A stretch of 38,782 bases of DNA from Lachnospiraceae bacterium (GCA_022769665.1 JALEIR010000026.1:1-38782), one strand, 5' to 3'. Positions 16,115-25,572 are shown, numbered from the stretch's first letter. Program-made: numbers and translations. The notes: generated by a model from the sequence alone, not told the origin.

Positions 16115-18244
16115 ATGAAGATGACAGACATTGATTTCAATAATCCCAAATATTACACAAACAGGGAATTGTCCTGGATATTGTTTGATCATAGGGTGTT
16201 GAATGAAGCCAGGGACAAGAATATACCGTTGTTTGAGCGGTTGAAATTTTTAAGTATTACCGCATCCAATTTGGATGAATTTTTTATGATTCGAGTGGCA
16301 TCCTTAAAGGATATGGTAAATGCCGGATACGAAAAAAAAGATATTGCCGGTATGACACCATCTGAGCAGCTGGCAGCAATTGATGTGGCAATTCATGATC
16401 TTGTAAACCTTCAGTATTCCACATGGAATCGTTCTTTGGTTCCCCAGCTAAAGAAGAACGGACTTCAAATAATCGGCAGACATGAGGACTTGACGGAGGA
16501 AGAGGGCAGGTTCATTGACAGATATTTTGAAGAGAATGTGTATCCGGTGCTGACTCCGATGGCAGTGGATTCTTCCAGACCTTTTCCGTTGATTCGCAAT
16601 AAGACTCTGAATATCGCTGCGCTGGTTCACAAAAAGAATCAGGAAGAGCTGGAATTTGTCACCGTGCAGGTTCCCTCCGTGCTGGGCAGAATTGTGCAGA
16701 TTCCCACCGAGGGAAAAGCAAAGAAAGTCATTTTCCTGGAAGAGATTATTGAGCGTAATATTCAGAGATTGTTCTTAAATTATGACATTGTCTGTGCACA
16801 TCCCTACCGTATCATGAGAAACGCGGATTTGACCATTGAGGAGGATGAGGCAGCAGACCTGTTAAAGGAGATAGAAAAACAGCTGAAAAAGCGCCAGTGG
16901 GGAGAAGCCATCCGCCTTGAGGTGGAGGACGGTATGGATAAGCGGCTCTTGAAAATCCTCAAGAAGGAGCTGCATCTGGAGGAACAAAATATTTACGAGA
17001 TTGCAGGACCTCTTGATTTGACTGTATTGATGAAGCTTTACGGACTTGACGGCTATGATCACTTAAAGACGCCGAAGCACATACCCCAACAGGTACCGGA
17101 ACTGCCTGCAGGTTGTAAGATTTTTGATGAGATCAGAAAGGGCGATATCCTGCTTCACCATCCTTATCAGAGCTTTGAACCTGTGGTAGACTTTATCCGG
17201 CAGGCAGCCAAGGACCCGGAGGTGCTGGCTATCAAACAGACATTGTACCGTGTCAGCGGGAATTCACCAATTATTGCGGCATTGGCTCAGGCTGCGGAAA
17301 ACGGTAAGCAGGTGACGGTGCTTGTAGAATTGAAGGCAAGATTCGACGAGGAAAATAATATTGTCTGGGCGAAGATGCTGGAAAAAGCAGGCTGCCATGT
17401 CCTATATGGACTTTTGGGACTGAAGACGCACAGCAAGATAACATTGGTAGTTAGAAGGGAAGAGGACGGCATTCGCCGATATGTTCACCTTGGGACAGGA
17501 AATTACAATGATGCTACTGCCAAACTGTATACAGATATCGGACTGCTAACCTGCTCGGAAGCGGTAGGTGAGGATGCGACAGCAGTATTTAACATGTTGT
17601 CCGGCTATTCTGAACCTTTGGTATGGAACAAGCTCAGCGTGGCTCCTCTTTGGCTGAAGGATAAATTTCTCTATCTGATTGGCAGAGAGAAAAAACATGC
17701 GGAGGAAGGGCGCCCGGCAAGAATCATTGCAAAGATGAATTCCCTCTGTGACCGGGATATCATTGCTGCTCTCTACGCAGCCGGCGCAGCGGGAGTAAAA
17801 ATTGATTTGATTGTCCGCGGAATCTGCTGCCTCAAAACGGGAATTAAGGACATCAGCGAAAATATCACGGTACGCTCTATTGTGGGAAATTTTCTGGAGC
17901 ACAGTCGTATATTTTATTTTGAAAATAACGATAATTATGAGATATATTGCGGAAGTGCGGACTGGATGCCAAGAAACCTGGAGCGGCGTGTGGAAATCCT
18001 GTTCCCTGTGGACAGACCGGAGTTGAAGGAGGAATTGCTGCACATCCTGCAATGTCAGCTGAAGGACAATGTAAAGGCCTCCGTGCTACAGCCGGACGGC
18101 AGCTATGAAAAGGTGGACAAGAGAGGAAAATCTCTGTTCCAGTCTCAAGAGGTGTTTTGCCGTGAGGCGATGCTGAAAGCCAAAGCTTCAGCGGAGGAAC
18201 AGACTACCGTGACAAGGACATTTATTCCGGAGGTACACCAGTGA
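16115..18244 (+). CDS. ppk1: polyphosphate kinase 1
   Basis: 709 residues from ATG 16115, which has GGAAAGG seven bases upstream; ATG 16097 directly after the ppx stop is less likely. It reversibly transfers the gamma-phosphate of ATP to polyphosphate. The N-terminal domain starts 'YYTNRELSWILFDHRVLNEA'. The two phospholipase-D-like catalytic histidines fall at about residue 437 (KTHSKITLVVRRE) and 593 (NFLEHSRIFYFEN). These positions match the two histidines known in E. coli Ppk. 'VELKARFDEENNI' and 'HLGTGNYND' are also intact. The stop overlaps maf by four bases. Confidence 0.96.
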   Translation: MKMTDIDFNNPKYYTNRELSWILFDHRVLNEARDKNIPLFERLKFLSITASNLDEFFMIRVASLKDMVNAGYEKKDIAGMTPSEQLAAIDVAIHDLVNLQYSTWNRSLVPQLKKNGLQIIGRHEDLTEEEGRFIDRYFEENVYPVLTPMAVDSSRPFPLIRNKTLNIAALVHKKNQEELEFVTVQVPSVLGRIVQIPTEGKAKKVIFLEEIIERNIQRLFLNYDIVCAHPYRIMRNADLTIEEDEAADLLKEIEKQLKKRQWGEAIRLEVEDGMDKRLLKILKKELHLEEQNIYEIAGPLDLTVLMKLYGLDGYDHLKTPKHIPQQVPELPAGCKIFDEIRKGDILLHHPYQSFEPVVDFIRQAAKDPEVLAIKQTLYRVSGNSPIIAALAQAAENGKQVTVLVELKARFDEENNIVWAKMLEKAGCHVLYGLLGLKTHSKITLVVRREEDGIRRYVHLGTGNYNDATAKLYTDIGLLTCSEAVGEDATAVFNMLSGYSEPLVWNKLSVAPLWLKDKFLYLIGREKKHAEEGRPARIIAKMNSLCDRDIIAALYAAGAAGVKIDLIVRGICCLKTGIKDISENITVRSIVGNFLEHSRIFYFENNDNYEIYCGSADWMPRNLERRVEILFPVDRPELKEELLHILQCQLKDNVKASVLQPDGSYEKVDKRGKSLFQSQEVFCREAMLKAKASAEEQTTVTRTFIPEVHQ

Positions 18245-18822
18245 AAATTTATTTAGCATCGGCTTCTCCCAGAAGAAGAGAGCTGCTTATGCAGATCGGC
18301 CTGGAATTTGAGGTCCTGGTAAGCAATGTACAGGAGAAAATTACTGCTGTGGAGCCCGGGAAGGTAGTGGAGGAGCTGTCGGAACAGAAGGCAATGGATG
18401 TGTTTCATTCCATTGATGAGTCAGAGGAAGAGATTCTGGTAATCGGTGCAGACACTGTAGTTGCAGCAGGCAGCAGTATTTTAGGGAAGCCTGCCGGCTT
18501 AAAGGATGCAGCGGAGATGCTGGGGATGCTCTCCGGCAATACGCATCAGGTATATACAGGTGTTACCCTTTGTTACAGAAACGCAGGGAAAGTGCAAATA
18601 AAGACCTTCCATGAGATGACAAAGGTAACCTTTTACCCAATGAGCGACAAAGAGATTTCCCGTTATGTCTCCTCACAGGATTGCATGGATAAAGCAGGAG
18701 CCTACGGAATTCAGGGCTTCTGTGCCAGATATATCAAAGGGATTGAGGGCGATTACAATAATGTGGTTGGTCTTCCCGTAGGAAGACTTTATCAGGAAGC
18801 AAAGGAGTTTCTGGGTGAATGA
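18241..18822 (+). CDS. maf: Maf-family nucleoside triphosphate pyrophosphatase
   Basis: 193 residues, GTG start overlapping the ppk1 stop (GTGA). Motifs: 'LASASPRRRELLMQIGLEFEV' at residues 4-24, 'VIGADTVVAAG' near 67 and 'DKAGAYGIQGFCARYIKGIEG' near 146. Maf proteins hydrolyse dTTP, UTP or modified NTPs to monophosphates and are tied to septum control in Bacillus. It sits in the polyphosphate operon, coupled to the HAD phosphatase gene by a four-base overlap. Confidence 0.95.
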   Translation: MKIYLASASPRRRELLMQIGLEFEVLVSNVQEKITAVEPGKVVEELSEQKAMDVFHSIDESEEEILVIGADTVVAAGSSILGKPAGLKDAAEMLGMLSGNTHQVYTGVTLCYRNAGKVQIKTFHEMTKVTFYPMSDKEISRYVSSQDCMDKAGAYGIQGFCARYIKGIEGDYNNVVGLPVGRLYQEAKEFLGE

Positions 18823-19469
18823 AAAAAGCTGTCATTTTTGATTTGGACGGAACCTTGTCCGATTCCATAGCCAGTATGAAATATTGCGGCGACAGAGCGC
18901 TGGCACCTTTTGGGTACGGCCCGTTTCCGGAGTCTGATTATAAATATTTTGTGGGAGACGGAGCAGCGAATCTGATAAAGAGAGCACTGAAGGCAGGGGG
19001 GGACGAAAAGCTTGTCCATTTTGAAGAAGCATTTGCTCTATACAAAAAGTTTTTTGCGGAAAACTGCATGTATCAAGTGAAGCCCTATGAGGGAATACCG
19101 GAACTTTTAGCTGCTTTAAAGGAAAAGGGATTGAAGATTGCAGTTCTTTCCAATAAACCTCATGACCAGACCATAGATGTCATTGAGACCTTGTTTGGAA
19201 AGGGGTATTTTGACATTATCAGGGGGCAGAAGGACGGTGTACCTATCAAACCGGATCCTGCCGGAGTTTTTGCAATTCTGAGACAATGGAATCTGACGGC
19301 AGAAGACATTCTGTACCTTGGAGACACCGCAACGGATATGAAGACCGGAAAGAGTGCCGGCGCATTTACCGTCGGAGCACTCTGGGGATTCCGTGACCGC
19401 AGGGAGCTGGAGGAGGGGCATGCAGATGCCATTATTGTACATCCGTTGGAACTGTTGGAGTATGTGTAA
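18819..19469 (+). CDS. HAD-family phosphatase (phosphoglycolate phosphatase-like)
   Basis: 216 residues, ATG 18819 overlapping the maf stop (ATGA). HAD motifs: I FDLDGTLSDS at 7-16, II VLSNKPHDQ near 111, and III/IV 'KPDPAGVF' and 'YLGDTATDMKTGKSAGAFTVG'. A helical cap lies between I and II. The closest pattern is Gph-type phosphoglycolate phosphatase, but HAD substrates are hard to predict. It closes the polyphosphate operon; no strong terminator follows before the next promoter at 19529. Confidence 0.9.
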   Translation: MKKAVIFDLDGTLSDSIASMKYCGDRALAPFGYGPFPESDYKYFVGDGAANLIKRALKAGGDEKLVHFEEAFALYKKFFAENCMYQVKPYEGIPELLAALKEKGLKIAVLSNKPHDQTIDVIETLFGKGYFDIIRGQKDGVPIKPDPAGVFAILRQWNLTAEDILYLGDTATDMKTGKSAGAFTVGALWGFRDRRELEEGHADAIIVHPLELLEYV

Positions 19470-19528
19470 CCGTTGAGGCGTTCAGCTCATGCTGTTTTCG
19501 AAAAGTTTCTGCTTTTTTTCTCACAGTA

Positions 19529-19557
19529 TTGACAGACAATGAATAACATTGTAGTAT
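19529..19557 (+). promoter_or_regulatory. strong sigma-A-type promoter
   Basis: TTGACA at 19529-19534 and TAGTAT at 19552-19557 with a 17-base spacer, about 38 bases before the ATG of the small acidic protein. The consensus -35 suggests good expression. Confidence 0.65.
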
Positions 19558-19594
19558 GTGGGCATATAGTAAGTCGGCAAAGGAGGTCGGAAAT

Positions 19595-19858
19595 ATGCGT
19601 GAATTTGATGATGATGTCCTGGAGTGTTTTTTGGATAATCAGCTTCAGCTTTTTCCCGAAAAAGTTGCGGAGACCTTAGATGAGGCGGAAGATTTCCTGG
19701 AAGACTGCATGGCGGTGGTTGTTGACTCTGTTGATGAAGTAGTGGAATACTTCGAGGAGGAAGGAATCGACATGGAGGGCGCTTCCGATGAGGAAATTTT
19801 GGAAGCGGAAGAGGTCTTTGACATCGGAGACGGCAGATACTTGATTGTTGAGGGATAA
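19595..19858 (+). CDS. small acidic protein of unknown function
   Basis: 87 residues from ATG 19595, preceded by AAAGGAGG. It is strongly acidic and soluble, with no Cys-pair or membrane segment. It contains 'VLECFLDNQLQLFPE' near residue 7 and an ending of 'GDGRYLIVEG'. I recall this type being common in Lachnospiraceae and sometimes labelled glyoxalase, but nothing in the sequence supports an enzyme. It has its own promoter and a terminator right after it, so it is a one-gene unit that seems well expressed. Confidence 0.85.
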   Translation: MREFDDDVLECFLDNQLQLFPEKVAETLDEAEDFLEDCMAVVVDSVDEVVEYFEEEGIDMEGASDEEILEAEEVFDIGDGRYLIVEG

Positions 19859-19874
19859 ATATAGGATGTGAGTT

Positions 19875-19925
19875 AAGACTGTATTCTATGACTTATAAAG
19901 TGATAGAGTACAGTCTTTTTTTATA
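19875..19925 (+). terminator. Rho-independent terminator
   Basis: AAGACTGTATTCTATGAC is followed, after a short loop, by GTGATAGAGTACAGTCTT and a run of seven T or more. The stem is about 17 pairs with two G-U or mismatched positions. It ends the small acidic protein unit. Confidence 0.85.
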
Positions 19926-19993
19926 CCAAAATGTCAAAATGGACAAAAATAGTTGATGATTTGGAAATGCATTGTGCAAAATAACTATTTTTC

Positions 19994-20022
19994 TTGCGCT
20001 GCAATCATTATTATTGTATACT
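19994..20022 (+). promoter_or_regulatory. promoter of the HD-GYP gene
   Basis: TTGCGC at 19994-19999 and TATACT at 20017-20022 are 17 bases apart, 50 bases before ATG 20073. No c-di-GMP riboswitch is visible in the leader. Confidence 0.5.
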
Positions 20023-20072
20023 CAATATAAAGTATTTGAGTAGAAATTTCTGAAGATGCGGGGAATCACAAT

Positions 20073-21287
20073 ATGGATTTTTCAAAACAGATTTTAAAAG
20101 AATATACAGACAATGCAGATAAACGTCTTGCCTTTATCTGCAGGCTCCTGATTGGCTTTATGGTGCTTGTGGTTGTACTCAATTTGACAGGGGTTTTCAA
20201 AATTGCACCTATGCCTTTGTATTTAGCTGCAGGAATTTCAATTTTTGATTTTTTCCTGCCGACTTTGTTTTGTGATATCCTGAAGCTTCGCTCGGTACGG
20301 ATACGATATGTGATTCTGACTGTGATTGTGTTACAGTCGGGGATTCAGTATGCAGCTCTGTCCTATCATACAATCATGATGCTTGTCTTTCCTGTGGTGA
20401 TTGCCTGCCTGTATAATGAAAAAAAATATGTGATATATACAATGATTATCAGTCTGCCGACGCTGCTGGTATCCCATCTGGCAGCTTTTTGGCTGAAAAT
20501 TGTTCCGGATGAACCTCTGATAACATTAAGGGGAACTGTGTTTTACGGAATTTTGCCCAGAACCATTGAGTTTTTTGCCATTTCCCTTGTATGTATATTT
20601 ATCTCAGATCGTATTGAGCGTCTCATACAGACCCTGGCGAGCAAGAACAGGGAATTGTATGAGGATCAGGAAAACCTGATTTTATCTCTTTCGCAGATTA
20701 TCGAAAACAAGTCAGAGTACACAGGACAGCATGTAAGGCGTGTGGCGGAGTATACAGAACTTCTTTGTCATAGTCTCGGCTATTCTGATGAGGACAGCTG
20801 GAAAATCAGTCTTGCGTCAATGTTGCATGATGTGGGAAAGGTTATGATACCGGAGGAAATCCTTGAAAAACCGGGGAAACTGACGCCTGAAGAATTTGAT
20901 ATTATGAAAAATCATATCCAATATGGAAGAAAAATGTTGGAGAAGACACCGGGAGAATTGTTCCGTATCTCATCGGACATAGCATACGAACATCACGAAA
21001 AATGGGACGGAACCGGCTATATGGGATTAAGCGGAACGGATATCAAACTATATGCGCGATGTGTGGCATTAGCTGATGTATTTGATGCATTGGTAAGCCG
21101 AAGACCGTATAAGCGTGCGTGGGCTCCGCAGGAGGCATATGATGAAATTGTATCACAAAGGGGAAAACAGTTTGACCCTCAGGTAGTGGATGCATTTGTT
21201 CAGAATTATCCCGAATTTTTGGCTGTGGTGGAGCAGTATCCTGATGAACCGGAATTACATATTTCGGAATCAATCGGCAATCCCTAG
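20073..21287 (+). CDS. membrane-bound HD-GYP domain protein (putative c-di-GMP phosphodiesterase)
   Basis: 404 residues. Residues about 20-185 contain five or six hydrophobic segments with no recognisable sensor fold. A short linker at about 186-205 leads into the HD-GYP domain: 'SEYTGQHVRRVAEYTELL' near 213, LHDVGK near 249 and 'YEHHEKWDGTGYMGL' near 305 (the GYP position reads GYM). 'ARCVALADVFDALVSRRPYK' follows. HD-GYP proteins hydrolyse cyclic di-GMP or related dinucleotides. The metal-binding HD and downstream His-His are present, so it is probably active. Its last 18 bases overlap the convergent PHP gene. Confidence 0.92.
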   Translation: MDFSKQILKEYTDNADKRLAFICRLLIGFMVLVVVLNLTGVFKIAPMPLYLAAGISIFDFFLPTLFCDILKLRSVRIRYVILTVIVLQSGIQYAALSYHTIMMLVFPVVIACLYNEKKYVIYTMIISLPTLLVSHLAAFWLKIVPDEPLITLRGTVFYGILPRTIEFFAISLVCIFISDRIERLIQTLASKNRELYEDQENLILSLSQIIENKSEYTGQHVRRVAEYTELLCHSLGYSDEDSWKISLASMLHDVGKVMIPEEILEKPGKLTPEEFDIMKNHIQYGRKMLEKTPGELFRISSDIAYEHHEKWDGTGYMGLSGTDIKLYARCVALADVFDALVSRRPYKRAWAPQEAYDEIVSQRGKQFDPQVVDAFVQNYPEFLAVVEQYPDEPELHISESIGNP

Positions 21288-22169
21288 TGCATGTGCCTTG
21301 AGGGGAGGAAGGAGGCTATAGGGAACGAACAGATTGTCGTAACCTACACCCAAATCAAGTCCCGGTTTGTTGTCACCGTGGAAGTCACTTCCTCCGCTGA
21401 TGAGCAGATTAAATTTCTTGGCGAGAGCCCGAATCTGTCGCTCTTCATGGGGCTTGTAGGTGCTGTAGATTGCTTCGATACCAATCAGTCCGACATCCTT
21501 CAAGTCCGCGGTCAGTTGCTCCAGACGCCGGTCACTCATATGGTAAAGAACAGGGTGCGCAAGAATCGGAACACCGCCTGCTTCAAGAATCAACCGAACA
21601 GCCTGAGCCGGAGTTACCTTTTCACGGGGAACATAGCAGGGAGCATGGTCGCCCACATATCGGTCGAAGGCTTCCTGCATGCTTTTGATGTAGCCGTGAT
21701 TGAGCATATATTTGGCATAGTGGGCTCTCGTAATAACGGAATTCGGAAATTCCCGAAGCAGTGCATCGTAAGTTATGTCAATTCCGGTTTCCTGCAACAG
21801 GCTACACATCTTTTGATTGCGCAGGGTGCGGGAATCCACGAATTCCTGCAACTTTGCAGTAAAAATTTCGTTACGGTAATCAATGTAAAGTCCCACGATG
21901 TGTACGTCCTGCCCCTGATATTCCGTGGAAAACTCGATTCCGGGAATGACTTCCGGAATCGGAGATAATGGATGCGGTGCATCTGATTCAATCTGTCTTG
22001 TCCTTAGCATATCTGCGTAGGAAATGGCCTCTTCCAACCCGTCAACCGTATCATGGTCTGTCAGAGCAAAAGCAGCCAGTCCTTTTTCAATTGCATAATC
22101 CACAAGCTGTGAAGGTGTATATGTCCCATCTGAGCGGGTGGAGTGTACGTGTAAATCTATCTGCTGCAT
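21270..22169 (-). CDS. PHP-domain phosphoesterase (YciV/RNase AM-like)
   Basis: 299 residues; AAGGAG precedes ATG 22169. PHP motifs: QIDLHVHSTRSDGTYTPSQL at 3-22, AFALTDHDTVDGLEEA near 34, 'VIPGIEFSTEYQGQDVHIVG' near 77, 'ILAHPVLYH' near 202 and SGGSDFHGDNKPG near 266. These give the trinuclear metal site. Relatives act on 3',5'-bisphosphate nucleotides or trim RNA 5' ends. It follows the ABC-F gene on the same strand after a 62-base gap and may share its transcript. Confidence 0.92.
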   Translation of the reverse strand: MQQIDLHVHSTRSDGTYTPSQLVDYAIEKGLAAFALTDHDTVDGLEEAISYADMLRTRQIESDAPHPLSPIPEVIPGIEFSTEYQGQDVHIVGLYIDYRNEIFTAKLQEFVDSRTLRNQKMCSLLQETGIDITYDALLREFPNSVITRAHYAKYMLNHGYIKSMQEAFDRYVGDHAPCYVPREKVTPAQAVRLILEAGGVPILAHPVLYHMSDRRLEQLTADLKDVGLIGIEAIYSTYKPHEERQIRALAKKFNLLISGGSDFHGDNKPGLDLGVGYDNLFVPYSLLPPLKAHALGIAD

Positions 22170-22231
22170 GTTTCATTCACTCCTTAAGAAATCTTTCGTG
22201 TCCAATTTACGGTTTTTGGCTATTATATCCT

Positions 22232-23869
22232 TTAGTCTTCGTCGTCTTCCTTGTTGGCAGTAAATACGGTTCTCTTTCTGGCCATCTCATCGCTTTCCAG
22301 ATACTCGTCGTAGGTGGTAATCTTGTCAATAATATGGCCGTTCGGCAGAATCTCGATGATGCGGTTAGCCGTAGTCTGTACGAACTGATGATCATGGCAG
22401 GAGAAAAGCGCAACACCGGGGAACTTAATCAGTCCGTTATTTAGCGCAGTGATGGATTCCATGTCCAGATGGTTGGTGGGCTCATCCAGCACCAGACAGT
22501 TTGCACCGCTGATCATCATTTTGGACAGCAGACAGCGCACCTTTTCTCCACCGGAAAGTACCTTCACCTTCTTGACACCGTCCTCACCTGCAAACAGCAT
22601 ACGTCCCAGGAAACCTCTCACGTATGTTACATCCTTTACGGGAGAATAACCGGTCAGCCAGTCGGTGATGGTCAGGTCATTGTCAAATTCCGCGGTGCTG
22701 TCCTTGGGGAAGTAAGCCTGGGAGGTAGTTACACCCCATTTATAGCTTCCCTCGTCCGGCTCTAGCTCACCCATGAGAATCTGGAACAGTGTGGTTTTTG
22801 CCAGCTCCTGACTACCCACGAAAGCAATCTTGTCCTCATGTCCCATGACAAAGGATACATCATCCAGTACCTTTTCGCCGTTGATAGTCTTGGAGAGGTG
22901 CTCAACGGTAAGAACCTCATTTCCAATCTCACGGTCGGGACGGAAATCGATGTAAGGATATTTTCTGCTGGAGGGTTTAATCTCATCCAACTCAATTTTT
23001 TCCAGTGCACGTTTTCTGGAGGTTGCCTGCTTGGATTTGGAAGCGTTTGCGGAGAAACGGGAGATGAACTCCTGCAGCTCCTTAATCTTTTCTTCCTTCT
23101 TTTTATTGGCTTCCTTCATCTGCTTAACCAACAGCTGACTGGACTCGAACCAGAAATCATAGTTGCCGGCGTACAGCTGAATCTTGCCGTAGTCGATATC
23201 CGCGATGTGGGTACATACCTTATTTAAAAAGTAACGGTCATGGGAAACGACGATAACGGTATTTTCAAAGTCAATCAGGAAATCCTCCAGCCAGGCAATG
23301 GCATCCAGGTCCAGATGGTTGGTAGGCTCATCAAGAAGCAGGATGTCAGGGTTGCCGAACAATGCTTTTGCCAGCAGAACCTTCACCTTCAGATTGCCGT
23401 CCAAATCTCTCATGGTAGAGTAGTGGTACTCGGGACCGATGCCGAGACCGTTTAACAGCATGGCGGCGTTGGATTCTGCCTCCCAGCCGTCCATCTCGGC
23501 AAATTCAGCCTCCAGTTCGCTGGCGCGGATACCGTCTTCATCGGAGAAATCCTCCTTGGCGTAGATGGCATCCTTTTCCTTCATAATCTGGTACAGGCGC
23601 TCGTTGCCCATAATGACGGTGTCCATTACCACGTAATCATCATATTTAAAGTGATCCTGCTCCAGCACGGAGAGACGCTGACCGGGGGTGATGGTCACAT
23701 CTCCCTTGGTGGTCTCCAGTTTGCCGGACAAAATCTTTAAGAAGGTGGACTTCCCGGCGCCGTTGGCACCGATAAGACCGTAGCAGTTTCCTTCGGTAAA
23801 CTTAATGTTGACATCCTCGAATAAAGCCTTTTTTCCGATTCGTAACGTTACATTGTTTGCACTAATCAT
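22232..23869 (-). CDS. ABC-F family ATPase (YkpA/YbiT-like)
   Basis: 545 residues from ATG 23869 (AAGGAAAGG upstream on the minus strand); the 23932 start would add an unlikely leader. It has two ATPase domains and no membrane segments. Domain 1: Walker A GANGAGKST at 34-42 and Walker B 'ILLLDEPTNHLD'. Domain 2: a weaker P-loop ('VGSQELAKTTLFQIL'), signature VLSGGEKVRCLL and 'LVLDEPTNHLD'. The linker between them is charged and helical. The first signature reads DLDGNLKVKVLLA instead of the usual LTGGEK type. ABC-F proteins act on the ribosome; no resistance role can be inferred. Domain 2's P-loop lacks the usual Gly-Lys-Ser spacing. Confidence 0.93.
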   Translation of the reverse strand: MISANNVTLRIGKKALFEDVNIKFTEGNCYGLIGANGAGKSTFLKILSGKLETTKGDVTITPGQRLSVLEQDHFKYDDYVVMDTVIMGNERLYQIMKEKDAIYAKEDFSDEDGIRASELEAEFAEMDGWEAESNAAMLLNGLGIGPEYHYSTMRDLDGNLKVKVLLAKALFGNPDILLLDEPTNHLDLDAIAWLEDFLIDFENTVIVVSHDRYFLNKVCTHIADIDYGKIQLYAGNYDFWFESSQLLVKQMKEANKKKEEKIKELQEFISRFSANASKSKQATSRKRALEKIELDEIKPSSRKYPYIDFRPDREIGNEVLTVEHLSKTINGEKVLDDVSFVMGHEDKIAFVGSQELAKTTLFQILMGELEPDEGSYKWGVTTSQAYFPKDSTAEFDNDLTITDWLTGYSPVKDVTYVRGFLGRMLFAGEDGVKKVKVLSGGEKVRCLLSKMMISGANCLVLDEPTNHLDMESITALNNGLIKFPGVALFSCHDHQFVQTTANRIIEILPNGHIIDKITTYDEYLESDEMARKRTVFTANKEDDED

Positions 23870-23940
23870 TTCGCTAAACCTTTCCTTATAATACAGAGCC
23901 TGTTTTAAGCAGCATTGGGCAAAAAAGCCCACTATTCCCT

Positions 23941-23968
23941 ATTGTACAGAAAAACACAGAAAATGCAA
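23941..23968 (-). promoter_or_regulatory. promoter of the ABC-F gene
   Basis: On the minus strand TTGCAT (23968-23963) and TACAAT (23946-23941) are 16 bases apart, 72 bases before the ATG at 23869. Confidence 0.45.
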
Positions 23969-24082
23969 GCAAAAAAGATTTTACATTGTATTGATTGCAG
24001 ATAAAGCCTACATTTGATAAGATAAATTTAGACAGCTGTTGAAAGAACAGTTATGAATTCATTCATTTGGGGAGGATTATTT

Positions 24083-25450
24083 ATGCAATCAAAACTCAAT
24101 TACAAAAGAACCTTTTTTATCGGACTTGCTTTTTTGAGTATCTGCTCATTATGGCAGATGTATGACAACATTATACCGCTGATGTTGCAGAATACCTTTG
24201 GCTTGGGGGAGACGGTGACTGGTGTACTGATGGCAATGGACAATGTACTGGCTCTGGTGCTTTTGCCGGTGTTTGGTTCTCTGTCTGACAAGGTGGATAC
24301 ACCTTTGGGAAAACGGACGCCCTTTATTCTGGGAGGGACCGTTCTTGCGGTGATATTCATGATGCTTCTGCCCATTGCGGATAAACGGCAGAGTCTCGGG
24401 CTGTTTGTTGTTGCGTTGTTTGCCACCCTTTTATCCATGGGGTTGTACCGTTCTCCGGCAGTAGCACTGATGCCGGATTTGACACCGAATCATCTTCGCA
24501 GCCGTGCCAATGCGGTGATTAATCTTATGGGTGCGGTAGGCGGTGTGTATGCCCTGATTATGATTAAGCTGTTGGTTGGTAAGGGAGACAGACCGGACTA
24601 TGCACCGCTTTTTGCCAGCATTGCCGCACTGATGGCGGTGGCTGTAGGAGTATTGCTGATTACCGTCAGAGAAAATAAATTGCGAAAGGAAATCGAGGCG
24701 ATGGAAAGCGTAGGAGACGGAACCATCGCAGAAACGCCGGGAGAAAACTCAGCACAGGCGGAAGTCGGGGAAGACACCGGGAAGGTACGGACAGTTCAGA
24801 CTCAAAATGGCGACAATTCCGGTCAAAAGACAGTTCTGCCCCGGGAGGTTAAGCGTAGCATGATATTCCTGCTGGTATCCATCTTTTTCTGGTTTACCGC
24901 CTACAATGCTGTGACAACAGCCTTTTCCAGATATACCCGGGTGGTCTGGAAGATGGAAGGCGGAAGCTTTGCCAACTGTCTGATGGTGGCAACTGTGGCG
25001 GCAATTCTAAGCTATATTCCCATCGGAAGCATCTCTGCAAAATTTGGCAGGAAGAAGACCATTATGGGTGGCGTAGTGCTGATGGCATCCTGCTATCTGG
25101 CAGCTGTTTTCGTAGGAGCATATCACCCGCTTGTCAACATCGCTTTCGCGCTGATTGGCGTGGGCTGGGCAGCAATCAATGTGAATTCCTATCCAATGAT
25201 TGTTGCCATGAGTCAGGGCAGCGATATCGGGAAGTTTACCGGAACCTACTATACCTTTTCCATGGCAGCGCAGATTTTTACACCTATTTTCTCAGGCTTC
25301 CTTTTGGAAAACGTCTCTTACAGAACACTTTTTCCCTATGCGTTTCTGTTTGCCATGGCAGCATTGCTGACCATGACCCAGGTGCGCCACGGAGATGTAA
25401 AGCCTGTGAAAAAGGAAAGTATTTTGGAGAATTTTGATGTGGATGATTAA
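24083..25450 (+). CDS. MFS transporter (SLC45/sugar-carrier-like)
   Basis: 455 residues from ATG 24083 after GGGGAGG; the start at 24053 lacks a site. Twelve membrane segments are expected. The N-terminal half has the MFS loop 'GSLSDKVDTPLGKRTPFILGG', characteristic of the GPH/SLC45 sugar-cation branch. The middle loop (about residues 210-265) is a hydrophilic stretch rich in Glu, Gly and Asn. The second half has 'IPIGSISAKFGRKKTIMGG'. The substrate is unknown. A GDPD gene follows 122 bases downstream, but no shared substrate is evident. Confidence 0.88.
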   Translation: MQSKLNYKRTFFIGLAFLSICSLWQMYDNIIPLMLQNTFGLGETVTGVLMAMDNVLALVLLPVFGSLSDKVDTPLGKRTPFILGGTVLAVIFMMLLPIADKRQSLGLFVVALFATLLSMGLYRSPAVALMPDLTPNHLRSRANAVINLMGAVGGVYALIMIKLLVGKGDRPDYAPLFASIAALMAVAVGVLLITVRENKLRKEIEAMESVGDGTIAETPGENSAQAEVGEDTGKVRTVQTQNGDNSGQKTVLPREVKRSMIFLLVSIFFWFTAYNAVTTAFSRYTRVVWKMEGGSFANCLMVATVAAILSYIPIGSISAKFGRKKTIMGGVVLMASCYLAAVFVGAYHPLVNIAFALIGVGWAAINVNSYPMIVAMSQGSDIGKFTGTYYTFSMAAQIFTPIFSGFLLENVSYRTLFPYAFLFAMAALLTMTQVRHGDVKPVKKESILENFDVDD

Positions 25451-25572
25451 GAATTTTACAAGGAAAGCTAAAGTTCTCTGAATTTTCCGGATGAACTCTT
25501 GCAAACGGCTTCAAAAAGGACTAGAGTAGATGGAGTCTTTTAAGAGATTTTGCGGAAAGGAAGTAACGTAAG

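Noticed and set aside
21291..21968. A 225-codon plus-strand frame opposite the PHP gene
   Set aside because: The PHP gene has all its metal motifs on the minus strand; the plus frame has no motif or site.
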